NCBI RefSeq assembly: GCF_026968045.1
Contig: NZ_JAPVBQ010000001.1
Span: 1,377,238-1,441,237, forward strand
Length of the DNA stretch: 64,000 bases
Reading direction: 5' to 3'
Source of the DNA: Modestobacter sp. VKM Ac-2977
GTDB lineage: Bacteria > Actinomycetota > Actinomycetes > Mycobacteriales > Geodermatophilaceae
Shown here: positions 8,000 through 16,649 of the stretch, in pieces
Layout: each line of letters begins with the position of its first letter
Numbering within the stretch: the stretch's first letter is position 1
Notes under the pieces: model-generated
Database searches by the model: none
What the model saw: the letters and a program-made list of their open reading frames with translations, nothing else
Told to the model about the DNA's origin: nothing
Translations under genes and position numbers: made by a program

Positions 8000-9030
8000 C
8001 GTCCTGTCCTCCTCTTGCGGCCCTGCTCGGAGCTGATGACGTCCTCGCGCCGGGCACGTTCGGCGGCCTGGTCCTCGGCGAGGAAGCGGTCTTCCTCCTC
8101 CTCGGTCAGGGGGGCGTCGTGGTGTGCGCCGAGGTAGGCGTCGACGACGGCCTTGTTCTGGCTGATGGAATCCGGGGCGCCCTCGGCGATGACCTTGCCG
8201 GCGGCCATGACGACGACCCAGTCGCTGATGTCCCGGACGACGTCCATGTCGTGCTCCACGAAGATGACCGTCATGCCCTCCTCGCGGAGGTCCTTGACGT
8301 GGCCCAGCAGGCTCTGGGTCAGGGCCGGGTTCACCCCGGCCATCGGCTCGTCGAGCATCACCACCTTCGGCTCGCTCATCAGGGCGCGGGCCATCTCCAG
8401 CAGCTTGCGCTGACCGCCGGACAGGCTGCCGGCGAAGTCGTCCTTCTTGGCATCGAGCTTGAACCGCCGGAGCAGGTCCATCGCGCGCTCGGTGTTGGCC
8501 TTCTCCTGCGCCCGCCAGGTCCCGGGCACGAGCGCGCGCAGGAAGCTCTCCCCGGTCTGGCCCTGGGCTCCGAGCAGCATGTTCTGCAGCACGGTGAGCC
8601 GGGACAGCGCCTTGGTCAGCTGGAAGGTGCGCACGACGCCGAGCCGGGCGACCTGGTGTGGGCTGAGCTTGCCCAGGTCGCGGCCGTCGAACGACCAGGT
8701 GCCGGTGTTGGGCTGGTCGAACCCGGTGAGCAGGTTGAACAGCGTCGTCTTGCCGGCACCGTTGGGCCCGATGAGCCCGGTGATCCCGCCGCGCTGGATC
8801 TCCAGGTGGTCGACCGACACCGCGGTCAGGCCGCCGAAGGTGCGGGTGACGTGGTCGACGACGATCGCCGGGTCGGGCTTGGCGACGCCGACCTCCCAGG
8901 GGACGTCACGGAGGGCGGTCTGGGCCACCCGGCGGGGCTCGGCGCGGGTGGCACCGGCGGCCGGGCCAGTGGTTCCGGTGTGGTCGGGCTGCGCGGCGTG
9001 CGCGCCGTGGGGGGCGGGGTCAGCGGGCAT
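7996..9030 (-). CDS. livG: Branched-chain amino-acid ABC transporter ATP-binding protein LivG
   Basis: 344 aa second ATPase of the Liv importer. An Ala/Pro-rich N-terminal extension of about 53 residues precedes the ABC domain with Walker A GPNGAGKTT at 88-96, signature LSGGQRKLLEMARAL, Walker B VVMLDEP and the LivG-type FVEHDMDVV switch region. The C terminus carries an acidic Glu-rich stretch and ends in a basic run. The start overlaps the livM stop by 11 bp and the stop overlaps the livF start by 4 bp, indicating tight operon coupling. Confidence 0.93.
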   Translation of the reverse strand: MPADPAPHGAHAAQPDHTGTTGPAAGATRAEPRRVAQTALRDVPWEVGVAKPDPAIVVDHVTRTFGGLTAVSVDHLEIQRGGITGLIGPNGAGKTTLFNLLTGFDQPNTGTWSFDGRDLGKLSPHQVARLGVVRTFQLTKALSRLTVLQNMLLGAQGQTGESFLRALVPGTWRAQEKANTERAMDLLRRFKLDAKKDDFAGSLSGGQRKLLEMARALMSEPKVVMLDEPMAGVNPALTQSLLGHVKDLREEGMTVIFVEHDMDVVRDISDWVVVMAAGKVIAEGAPDSISQNKAVVDAYLGAHHDAPLTEEEEDRFLAEDQAAERARREDVISSEQGRKRRTGR

Positions 9031-10018
9031 CGAGCATCACCTCTCGTCGGTCACCGAAGATGCCCTGGGGCCGGAACACCAGCAAAAGCATGAGCCCGAT
9101 CCCGACCAGCACGTAGCGCAGCTGCGCGACGTCGGTCGCAGAGAGCAGCTCTGCGGGGATGACCCCGTTGGAGATCAGCGAGCGCAGCCCGGTGTCGGCG
9201 AACTGCAGGATGAACAGCAGCAGCATCGACCCGATGACGGGCCCGAGCACGCGGGCGGCCCCGCCGAGGATCAGCGCCCCGTAGGCCAGGAAGGTGTTGG
9301 CGTTCTGGTACTGGTCGGGGATCGCCGAGCCGGTGCCGACGGCGTAGATCATGCCGCCGAAGGCGCCGAAGATCCCGCCCAGGACCAGCGCCTGCATCTT
9401 GTAGGCGTAGACGTTCTTGCCCAGCGAGCGGACGGCGTCCTCGTCCTCCCGGATGGCCTTCACCACCCGGCCCCACGGGGCGCGCATGAGCGCCCAGACC
9501 AGCAGCGAGCACAGCGCCACCAGGATCCATCCGACGGTGACGACCCAGAGCTCACCGCCGCTCCAGGTGGTGCCCAGCAGGTCGTACCGCCGCGCGGTGT
9601 CCCAGGGGGCCAGCGCGATGAAGTCGCGGTTGAACGCCGACAGGCCGCGGGTGCCGCCGGTGACCGGGGTGGCGGAGACCGATCGGAAGACCAGTCTCAA
9701 CCCCTCGGCCGTGGCGATGGTGACGATGGCGAGGTAGTCGGCCCGCAGGCGCAACGTGGGCAGGCCCAGCAGCAGGGCGAGGACGACGGCGGCGAGCACG
9801 CCGACGATGACCCCGACCCAGAAGGGCAGCCCCCACAGGCTCACCGAGATGGCGATGCCGAACCCGCCGAGCATGGCGAAGGCGATCTGGCCGAAGTTGA
9901 GCAGCCCCGTGTACCCGAAGTGCACGTTGAGGCCGATGGCCAACAGGGCGAAGAAGACCGCCTGGAAACCGAAGAACGCCTTGCCCGCGATGGCGAACGC
10001 GTTGATGAGGTCGGCCAT
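9020..10018 (-). CDS. livM: Branched-chain amino-acid ABC transporter permease LivM
   Basis: 332 aa integral membrane protein of the LivM family with eight to ten hydrophobic segments. Family blocks are present: GLLNFGQIAFAMLGG near residues 37-51, LPTLRLRADYLAIVTIA near 86-102, the cytoplasmic EAA-like loop ending GRVVKAIREDEDAVRSLGKN that contacts the ATPases, and the C-terminal LLLVFRPQGIFG. It forms the translocation channel with LivH. The livH stop lies three bases upstream of its ATG. Confidence 0.93.
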   Translation of the reverse strand: MADLINAFAIAGKAFFGFQAVFFALLAIGLNVHFGYTGLLNFGQIAFAMLGGFGIAISVSLWGLPFWVGVIVGVLAAVVLALLLGLPTLRLRADYLAIVTIATAEGLRLVFRSVSATPVTGGTRGLSAFNRDFIALAPWDTARRYDLLGTTWSGGELWVVTVGWILVALCSLLVWALMRAPWGRVVKAIREDEDAVRSLGKNVYAYKMQALVLGGIFGAFGGMIYAVGTGSAIPDQYQNANTFLAYGALILGGAARVLGPVIGSMLLLFILQFADTGLRSLISNGVIPAELLSATDVAQLRYVLVGIGLMLLLVFRPQGIFGDRREVMLDAR

Positions 10019-10021
10019 CGG

Positions 10022-11389
10022 TCAGCCGATCCTGGCGCGGCTGCCCAGGATGCCCTGGGGACGGACGACGAGGATGACGATCAAGAGGAGCAGCCCTCCG
10101 ACGTACTTCATGTCATTCGGGATGACGAGGGTGGACATCTGCACGAAGACACCGACGATCAGGCTGCCGAGCAGGGCGCCGTAGGCCGTCCCGAGCCCAC
10201 CGAGGGTGACCCCGGCGAACATCAGCAGCAGCAGCCGGAAGCCCATGTCCCACTGGACCTGGTCGGAGAGGCCGAGGAGCACACCGCCGAGCGCAGCGAG
10301 CGCGCCGCCGAGCACCCACACGAAGAGGATGACCCGGTTGACGTCGATCCCGGAGGACGCGGCCAGGTCCCGGTTGTCCGACACCGCCCGCATCGCCTTG
10401 CCGATCTTGGTGCGCTGCAGCATGAGCGCCACGAGGACCAGGACGACGACCGCGATGACGATCGAGGCGACGTCGCGGTCCTGCAGGGTGAAGGGGCCGT
10501 AGCTCTTCGCCCGCTGACCCTGGTAGTCGGCGTAGGGGTTGGAGAAACCGCCGTAGAAGATCTGGTAGGTGTAGCGCAGCGCCAGGGACAGGCCGATCGA
10601 GACGACCAGCGCCGCGATGAGCCCGGTGCCGCGGCGCCGCAGCGGCCGCCAGATGGCCAGCTCGTTGAGGGCACCGACGACCCCGCCGACCACCATCGCC
10701 AGCAACGCCGCCGGGATGAGCGGCACGCCGCCCTGCACGTTGATGTACCAGGCCGCGATGGCGCCGATGGTGACCAGTTCGCCGTGCGCGAAGTTGGTCA
10801 GCCCGGTGGTGCCGTAGATCAGCGACAGGCCGACTGCTGCCATGGCGATCAGCAACCCGAACCGCAGGCCGTCGACGAACAGCTGGACGGCCCGGATGGT
10901 GCCGCCCCCGTCGTTGCGACTGCCGTCGTTCAGGCCGATGTTCACCGGCTGGGCACGCCCGGAGTCGACGGTGACGGTGCGGCTGGGCTCGCCGTTGACC
11001 TCGACACCCTCCGGCAGGTCGTCGGGGTCGACGCTCACGACGTACTGGCCGGCGCCGGGGAGGTCGACCTCCCACCGGCCGTCCTCGCCGGTCTCGACCG
11101 TGTCCACGATCTCGCCGTCCGGCGTGGCCACCTCGACGGTGACGCCCTCGATCGGGCCGCTCAGGCTGGTCTGCAGGGTGCCGCGCACCTGCTCGCCCGC
11201 CTCCGCCGCGGAGGCGACGCCGGGCACCAGGGTCGCGAAGGCCATCCCGAAGGCGGCGACGAGCAGGGCAAGGACCAGCGGACGGCGAGGGCTGCGCCAC
11301 CGGCGTGCGCTCCGCCGGGGTGCTGACCGGTCCTCCCGGGTGGAGCTGCGTTCCCCGTACCTCGCGGCACGGTGGGGCGCGTGCGTCAC
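10022..11389 (-). CDS. livH: Branched-chain amino-acid permease LivH with N-terminal exported beta-sandwich domain
   Basis: 455 aa, about 150 longer than a standard LivH. Residues 1-36 are basic. Residues 37-62 form a hydrophobic segment ending VASAAEA, which looks like a signal peptide or anchor. Residues about 66-150 resemble a carboxypeptidase-regulatory / SpaA-like beta-sandwich (GPIEGVTVEVATPDGE, GRWEVDLPGAGQYVVSVDP). Residues about 165-455 are the normal permease (GLSLIYGTTGLTNFAHGEL, EAA loop KIGKAMRAVSDNRDLAASSGID, C-terminal VVRPQGILG). First gene of the operon. The role of the extra domain is unknown; contact with the binding protein is possible but inferred. Confidence 0.9.
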   Translation of the reverse strand: MTHAPHRAARYGERSSTREDRSAPRRSARRWRSPRRPLVLALLVAAFGMAFATLVPGVASAAEAGEQVRGTLQTSLSGPIEGVTVEVATPDGEIVDTVETGEDGRWEVDLPGAGQYVVSVDPDDLPEGVEVNGEPSRTVTVDSGRAQPVNIGLNDGSRNDGGGTIRAVQLFVDGLRFGLLIAMAAVGLSLIYGTTGLTNFAHGELVTIGAIAAWYINVQGGVPLIPAALLAMVVGGVVGALNELAIWRPLRRRGTGLIAALVVSIGLSLALRYTYQIFYGGFSNPYADYQGQRAKSYGPFTLQDRDVASIVIAVVVLVLVALMLQRTKIGKAMRAVSDNRDLAASSGIDVNRVILFVWVLGGALAALGGVLLGLSDQVQWDMGFRLLLLMFAGVTLGGLGTAYGALLGSLIVGVFVQMSTLVIPNDMKYVGGLLLLIVILVVRPQGILGSRARIG

Positions 11390-11423
11390 TCGACCTCCCA
11401 GCCGTTGGATGTGAGGCGGGACA

Positions 11424-11441
11424 GTAACCCACCCCTGTTAC
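11424..11441. promoter_or_regulatory. Candidate operator upstream of livH
   Basis: An inverted repeat GTAAC-N8-GTTAC lies 35-52 bp upstream of the livH start in a region that is AT-richer than its surroundings. Position and symmetry suggest a repressor site, but no regulator gene of the transporter is nearby. Confidence 0.3.
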
Positions 11442-11570
11442 GGGGATCGACCTGCTGGGACACACTGTGACCCTTCTGCGACACGCCGATGTGCTACTCG
11501 CCGGTAGTCGGGGAGCGACGTGTCGGCCCGGCGCCTCCCGGGATCGGGCCGCCGGTGCGGGCCTGCGGGG

Positions 11571-11978
11571 TCAGCGGGCGGGGCGGATCAGGCAGGTGAG
11601 CCGTGCGCTGGCCGTCGGCCGGCCGGCCTCGTCGCTCACCGAGATCAGGAAGGTCGCCAGCGTGCGGCCACGCCGGACCGGCGTGCAGACCGCGGTGACC
11701 AGGCCGGAGGTGGCCGCCCGCAGGTAGCTGGCGTTCAGCTCGATGCCGACCACCGTGCCGCCCGGTCCGGCGTGCAGCATCGCCGCCCACGACCCGATGC
11801 TCTCGGCCAGGGCGCAGGTGGCCCCTCCGTGCAGCAGGCCGAAGGGCTGTTCGTTGCCGGCGACCGGCATGGTCGCCACCAGTCGGTCGGGGGTGTAGTC
11901 GGTGATCTGGATCCCGAGCTTGTCGTCCAGGGGTCCCTGGGTGTCGGACGGCAGCCAGTCCGGACGCGCGGTGGTCAT
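11571..11978 (-). CDS. PaaI-family hotdog thioesterase
   Basis: 135 aa single-hotdog acyl-CoA thioesterase of the PaaI / YbgC superfamily. The signature GLLHGGATCALAES at about 47-60 carries the HGG motif and the expected acidic catalytic residue. The substrate is not predictable; relatives act on aromatic or fatty acyl-CoA. Length is normal. Its ATG is about 85 bp from polA, which is divergent, so the two share a short promoter region. It is distinct from the double-hotdog TesB at the start of the window. Confidence 0.85.
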   Translation of the reverse strand: MTTARPDWLPSDTQGPLDDKLGIQITDYTPDRLVATMPVAGNEQPFGLLHGGATCALAESIGSWAAMLHAGPGGTVVGIELNASYLRAATSGLVTAVCTPVRRGRTLATFLISVSDEAGRPTASARLTCLIRPAR

Positions 11979-12048
11979 CCGCGCACCGTAGCCACCGGGC
12001 GGTGCCTGGTCGGGTCGTGCACCGGCCCGGACCGTCGGTGGGCGCCCC

Positions 12049-12054
12049 TAAGCT
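12049..12054 (+). promoter_or_regulatory. Putative -10 element for polA
   Basis: TAAGCT ends 8 nt before the polA ATG at 12063, so the transcript would have almost no leader. No ribosome binding site is visible at the expected distance. Confidence 0.45.
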
Positions 12055-12062
12055 CGTGGTCG

Positions 12063-14813
12063 ATGTCCGCACCGGTGAGCTCCCCAGCCAGCAGCACAGT
12101 GTCCGCCTCCGACCCGGCCTCCGGGGTCCGTCCGCGGCTGCTGCTGCTCGACGGCCACTCGCTGGCGTACCGGGCCTTCTTCGCCCTCCCGGTGGAGAAC
12201 TTCTCGACCACCACCGGGCAGCCGACGAACGCCGTCTACGGCTTCACGTCGATGCTGATCAACGTGCTGCGCGACGAGCAGCCCAGCCACCTCGCGGTGG
12301 CCTTCGACGTCAGCCGGAAGACCTTCCGCAGCGAGATCTACGCCGAGTACAAGGCCAACCGCGCGGAGAGCCCGACCGACTTCCGCGGCCAGGTGAGCCT
12401 GGTGCAGGAGGTGCTCGGTGCGCTGCACGTGCCGGTGATCACCGCGGAGAACTACGAGGCCGACGACGTCATCGCCACCCTCACCGTGCAGGCGGTCGAG
12501 CAGGGCATGGACGTGCTCATCTGCACCGGGGACCGGGACGCACTGCAGCTGGTCAACGAGCACGTGACGGTGCTCTACCCGCGCAAGGGCGTGTCGGACC
12601 TGACCCGGTTCACGCCGGAGGAGGTGGAGGCCAAGTACGGCCTCACCCCCACCCAGTACCCCGACTTCGCCGCGCTGCGGGGCGACCCGAGCGACAACCT
12701 GCCGAACATCCCGAGCGTGGGGGAGAAGACCGCCGCCAAGTGGGTGCGTGAGTACGGCTCGCTGGACGCACTGGTCGACCAGGTCGACACGGTCAAGGGC
12801 AAGGTCGGGGAGAAGCTGCGGGAGCACCTCTCCTCGGTGCTGCAGAACCGCCGGCTGACCGAGCTCGACCGCGCCGTCCCGCTCGAGGTCGGGCCGCAGG
12901 ACCTGGCCGTCCAGCCCTGGGACCGCAACGAGGTGCACACCCTCTTCGACAACCTGCAGTTCCGGGTGCTGCGCGACCGGCTCTTCGCCACTCTTGCCAC
13001 CCCGGAGCCGGAGGTCGACGGCGGCTTCGAGGTGACCGCCGACCGGCTGGCCCCGGGTGAGCTGGCCGGGTGGCTCACCGCGCACGCGCGCACCGGGCAC
13101 ACCGGTGTCGTCTTCCGGGGCACCTGGGGCCGCGGTGTCGGCGAGCTCGCCGGCCTCGCGTTGGCCGCCGCCGACGACCACGCCACCTTCGTCGACCTGG
13201 GTCCCGACCTCGACACCGCCGACGAGCAGGCACTGGCCGGCTGGCTGGCCGACCCGGCGACCCCCAAGGTCGTGCACGAGGTCAAGGGCCCGCTGCTGGC
13301 GATCTGGAGCCGTGGCTGGGACTTGCAGGGCATGGTCAGCGACACCGCGCTCGCGGCCTACCTGGTCAATCCCGGGCAGCGGTCGTTCGACCTCGGCGAC
13401 CTGGCGGTGCGCTACCTGCGTCGCGAGCTCAAGGACGCCGCGGAGCCGGAGGGCCAGCTGACCCTCGACGGGCTCGGGCCCTCGGAGGAGGACGTCGCCG
13501 CGGCCGCCGCGCATGCCGACGTCCTCAAGGCGGTGGCGGTCAACGACCTGTCCGACGCCCTGGAGCAGGTGCTCGGGCAGAAGGGCGGCGACCAGCTGCT
13601 CGGGGACATCGAGCTGCCGCTGACCCGGGTGCTGGCGGCCATGGAGCACCGGGGCATCGCCGCGGACCTGGACTCCCTGCGCGAATTGCAGCGCGAGTTC
13701 GCCGCCGCGGTGACCGAGGCGGCGGACGAGGCCTACGCGGTCATCGGCAAGGAGATCAACCTCGGCTCGCCCAAGCAGCTGCAGGCGGTCCTCTTCGACG
13801 AGCTCGGCCTGCCCAAGACGAAGAAGAACAAGACCGGGTACACCACCGACGCCGAGGCCCTGACCTCGCTGCTGGCCTCCACCGGTCACCCGTTCCTCGA
13901 GCACCTGCTGCGGCATCGGGACGTCACCCGGCTGCGCACCGTCATCGACGGGCTGATCCCGATGGTCGACGAGGTGGGGCGGGTGCACACCACTTACCAG
14001 CAGACGATCGCGGCGACCGGACGGCTCTCCTCGACGGACCCGAACCTGCAGAACATCCCCATCCGCAGCGCCGAGGGGCGCCGGATCCGGCAGGCATTCG
14101 TCGTCGGCGCCGGCTACGAGTCGCTGATGACCGCCGACTACAGCCAGATCGAGATGCGGATCATGGCCCACCTGTCCGAGGACGCCGGCCTGATCGAGGC
14201 GTTCACCTCCGGGGAGGACCTGCACTCCTTCGTCGCCTCGCGGGCGTTCGACATCCCGATCGAGCAGGTCGACCCGGAGATGCGCCGGCGGATCAAGGCG
14301 ATGAGCTACGGCCTGGCCTATGGGTTGAGCGCCTACGGGCTGTCCCAGCAGCTGCGGATCACGCCGGAGGAGGCGCGCGGGCAGATGCACGCCTACTTCG
14401 AGCGCTTCGGCGGCATCCGGGACTACCTCGACGGGGTCGTGGACGACGCCCGGCAGACCGGCTACACCGAGACGACCCTGGGCCGCCGCCGCTACCTGCC
14501 CGACCTGACCAGCGACAACCGGCAGCGCCGGGAGATGGCCGAGCGGATGGCGCTCAACGCCCCGATCCAGGGGTCGGCCGCCGACGTCATCAAGGTGGCG
14601 ATGCTGAACGTGGAGCGGGCCATCGCGGCCGAGGGCCTGAGCTCACGGATGCTGCTGCAGGTCCACGACGAGCTCGTGCTCGAGGTGGCACCGGGGGAGC
14701 GGGAGACCCTCGAGGCCCTGGTGCGCCGGGAGATGGCCGGCGCGGCGCAGCTGTCGGTGGCGCTGGAGGTCTCCGTCGGCTTCGGCACCAGCTGGGACGA
14801 CGCCGCCCACTGA
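12063..14813 (+). CDS. polA: DNA polymerase I
   Basis: 916 aa enzyme for Okazaki-fragment processing and repair synthesis. Residues about 25-300 form the 5'-3' exonuclease (LLLDGHSLAYRAF, AVYGF, YEADDVIATL, CTGDRDALQL, GDPSDNLPNIPSVGEKTA). Residues about 320-540 form a 3'-5' exonuclease-like domain without the metal-binding acidic residues, as is usual in actinobacteria. The polymerase domain follows with motif A TADYSQIEMR, motif B RRIKAMSYGLAYG and motif C VHDELV. Tyr in SYG occupies the position of Phe762 of E. coli Pol I, a substitution that reduces dideoxynucleotide discrimination. ATG chosen because the family N terminus begins right after it. Confidence 0.95.
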   Translation: MSAPVSSPASSTVSASDPASGVRPRLLLLDGHSLAYRAFFALPVENFSTTTGQPTNAVYGFTSMLINVLRDEQPSHLAVAFDVSRKTFRSEIYAEYKANRAESPTDFRGQVSLVQEVLGALHVPVITAENYEADDVIATLTVQAVEQGMDVLICTGDRDALQLVNEHVTVLYPRKGVSDLTRFTPEEVEAKYGLTPTQYPDFAALRGDPSDNLPNIPSVGEKTAAKWVREYGSLDALVDQVDTVKGKVGEKLREHLSSVLQNRRLTELDRAVPLEVGPQDLAVQPWDRNEVHTLFDNLQFRVLRDRLFATLATPEPEVDGGFEVTADRLAPGELAGWLTAHARTGHTGVVFRGTWGRGVGELAGLALAAADDHATFVDLGPDLDTADEQALAGWLADPATPKVVHEVKGPLLAIWSRGWDLQGMVSDTALAAYLVNPGQRSFDLGDLAVRYLRRELKDAAEPEGQLTLDGLGPSEEDVAAAAAHADVLKAVAVNDLSDALEQVLGQKGGDQLLGDIELPLTRVLAAMEHRGIAADLDSLRELQREFAAAVTEAADEAYAVIGKEINLGSPKQLQAVLFDELGLPKTKKNKTGYTTDAEALTSLLASTGHPFLEHLLRHRDVTRLRTVIDGLIPMVDEVGRVHTTYQQTIAATGRLSSTDPNLQNIPIRSAEGRRIRQAFVVGAGYESLMTADYSQIEMRIMAHLSEDAGLIEAFTSGEDLHSFVASRAFDIPIEQVDPEMRRRIKAMSYGLAYGLSAYGLSQQLRITPEEARGQMHAYFERFGGIRDYLDGVVDDARQTGYTETTLGRRRYLPDLTSDNRQRREMAERMALNAPIQGSAADVIKVAMLNVERAIAAEGLSSRMLLQVHDELVLEVAPGERETLEALVRREMAGAAQLSVALEVSVGFGTSWDDAAH

Positions 14814-14820
14814 GGAGGGA

Positions 14821-14869
14821 CCCCGATGCCCCCACGCCTCGCAGGCTCGGCGCGGGCCCCGCATCGGGG
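14821..14869 (+). repeat. 3'-UTR hairpin after polA, family A (conserved loop)
   Basis: A 9-bp stem (14821-14829 with 14861-14869) starts 7 nt past the polA stop. The 31-nt loop contains CTCGCAGGCTCG and GCGGGCCC and can form an inner CGCC/GGCG hairpin. The same loop core occurs after yebC (34289-34339) with a different stem sequence. Probably a terminator or RNA stabiliser. Confidence 0.6.
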
Positions 14870-14884
14870 CCACGGGCGGGGCGG

Positions 14885-15451
14885 TCAGCTGGTGGGGCGG
14901 CCCAGGTGGAACGTGGCGACCTGGTGCCAGGAGCCCGGCTCCCGGGTGCCGACGTAGAGCGCGGCGGTGTCGATGCGGGTCCGCAGCGGCATCGCCTCGC
15001 ACAGCACCTCCTGGGCCTGCTCGAGGCCGGCCAGGTCGCCCTGGCGCCGTTGCCCGATGCTCAGGTGCGGCACCGGCTCGCCGTGCGCCCCCCGGAACGG
15101 CGGGTGGTCGGGGTAGGCCTCGGCCACCCGCCGGGTCAGCCGGCGGAACGGCTCCTCGGGCTCGGGGACCAGGTAGAGCATCTCCTCGCCGAACCACGCG
15201 GTCCTGGTGAACGTGCAGTCGAAGGCGGGCTCGGTGGCGAGGAGCTCGGCCAGACCGGTCAGCAGGGGGTCGTCCACCTGGCGGGGTGTGACGAAGGGGT
15301 AGATGACCGCCAGGTGCGCCGGGACCCCCCACGACGCGGAGACGTCGAACTGCTGGCGGTGTGCGTCGACCAGCGGGTCGGCGTCCGGGACGAGCAGCAC
15401 CACGGCGCTCTCGGTCGCATCGCCCAGGACGGTCTGTGCTGTCTGGTCCAC
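14885..15451 (-). CDS. 2'-5' RNA ligase / 2H phosphoesterase superfamily protein
   Basis: 188 aa. Two repeats of the 2H fold are visible, with motifs HLAVIYPF at about residue 46 and HLSIGQRR near residue 129. The second fits the HxS/T consensus. In the first the Ser/Thr is replaced by Ala, so catalytic competence is uncertain. Members hydrolyse or ligate 2'-5' or cyclic phosphodiester bonds in RNA; the substrate here is unknown. It is a single gene convergent with polA. Confidence 0.8.
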   Translation of the reverse strand: MDQTAQTVLGDATESAVVLLVPDADPLVDAHRQQFDVSASWGVPAHLAVIYPFVTPRQVDDPLLTGLAELLATEPAFDCTFTRTAWFGEEMLYLVPEPEEPFRRLTRRVAEAYPDHPPFRGAHGEPVPHLSIGQRRQGDLAGLEQAQEVLCEAMPLRTRIDTAALYVGTREPGSWHQVATFHLGRPTS

Positions 15452-15557
15452 CGCGCTGCTCCCTCGTTCCGGTCCGGTGTCCCGGGCGGGCCCGGCGTCG
15501 CCGGACAGCCTGGCAGGTCCGGACGCCGATCGGCAGGTCGGCGTCCGGTCCAGCCGC

Positions 15558-16418
15558 TCAGTGGGGCAGGTCGCAGACCAGCACGAGCGTCCCCGGCATC
15601 AGCGCGCCCCGTTCCGGCGACCACTGCCCCCAGGTCTCGGTGCGGCCGGGCGTCCACTCCGGCTCGATGAGGTCGCTGAGCACGAACCCGGCGCCGACGA
15701 CCGCCCGTACCCAGTCGCCGATCGTGCGGTGGTGCTCCACGTAGACGGTCGCCCCGGCCTCGTCGGTCTCCACGTACGGCGCGCGGTCGAAGTAGGAGGA
15801 GACGACGCGGAGGTCGGCCGGGTCCGGGGAGTCCGGCATCGGCCACCGCATCGGGTGGTTCACCGAAGCGACCAGTCGCCCGCCCGGCCGGAGCACGCGG
15901 GCGATCTCGCTCAGCACCGCCGTGGCATCGGCGACGAACGGGAAACCGCCGAAGGCCGAGCAGGCCAGGTCCACGCTGGCGTCGGCCAGGGGGAGCGCCC
16001 CGGCGTCGGCCTGCAGCAGGGGGACGGGGATGCCGGTGGACCGGTTCAGCTCCGCGGCGCGGGCGAGCATGCCCCCGGAGACGTCCAGTGCCACCGGTGC
16101 GGCACCGGCCGTGCGCAGCCAGCGGGAGCAGGGAGCCGAGCCGCAGCCGATCTCCAGCACCCGTCGCCCGGCGACCTCGCCCAGCAGGTGCGCGTCGGCC
16201 TCCCGCAGTCCCTCGGGGCACCAGAGGAAGTCGGCGTCGCCGAGGTCGCTGCCGTGCTCGGCGAGGTAGGCCGGTGCGGCGGCGTCCCACCAGCCCCGGT
16301 TCGCCCGGGCGGACTCGGCCGGCCCGGCCGGCCGCCGCGTCACCCCTCCCGCTGCCGGGTAGCCGTCCTCGGCCAGCAGCAGGGGGGCAGCGGGGGGTCG
16401 TGCCGGAGTGCTGTCCAT
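15558..16418 (-). CDS. Class I SAM-dependent methyltransferase
   Basis: 286 aa. The Rossmann-like domain contains motif I RRVLEIGCGSAPCSRWL (about 86-102), the acidic end of strand 2 in VALDVSGGM, a third SAM contact in LLQADAGALPLAD, and post-motif region LRPGGRLVASVNHPMRW. It belongs to the UbiE/COQ5-like Methyltransf_11 group. The N-terminal part WWDAAAPAYLAEHG is also typical. The acceptor is unknown. The frame stays open far upstream opposite rpsA, but ATG 16418 begins the recognisable protein. Divergent from rpsA. Confidence 0.85.
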   Translation of the reverse strand: MDSTPARPPAAPLLLAEDGYPAAGGVTRRPAGPAESARANRGWWDAAAPAYLAEHGSDLGDADFLWCPEGLREADAHLLGEVAGRRVLEIGCGSAPCSRWLRTAGAAPVALDVSGGMLARAAELNRSTGIPVPLLQADAGALPLADASVDLACSAFGGFPFVADATAVLSEIARVLRPGGRLVASVNHPMRWPMPDSPDPADLRVVSSYFDRAPYVETDEAGATVYVEHHRTIGDWVRAVVGAGFVLSDLIEPEWTPGRTETWGQWSPERGALMPGTLVLVCDLPH

Positions 16419-16503
16419 GACGCGCCGATGGTGACACGCCGTCCGGTCGGTGGCCCTGCCGGCCGGGCCCGCCCCCTGGTGGACCGGGCTCTCGCCAGGT
16501 CCG

Positions 16504-16509
16504 TACGAT
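16504..16509 (+). promoter_or_regulatory. Putative -10 element for rpsA
   Basis: TACGAT lies about 145 nt upstream of the rpsA ATG, implying a long leader. A TTGACC at 16536-16541 could be part of a second promoter. Long leaders are common for ribosomal protein genes, but no known leader motif was recognised. Confidence 0.35.
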
Positions 16510-16649
16510 GGGGAGTACGCCAGAGGTCTGTGGTGTTGACCTTCCTGTACGGGGGTCGACATGGCCGCCTCCCGTGAACCTCCCCGTGGTCCGCCTGGGC
16601 CGCGGGTGATCCTGTCCCTACGCATCCCCCGTCCGGAGCACTCGACCAC

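Noticed and set aside
8447-11326. Plus-strand open frame of about 960 codons opposite livG, livM and livH
   Set aside because: Composition is dominated by Asp/Gln/His/Arg runs typical of antisense frames; the liv genes are clear on the other strand.
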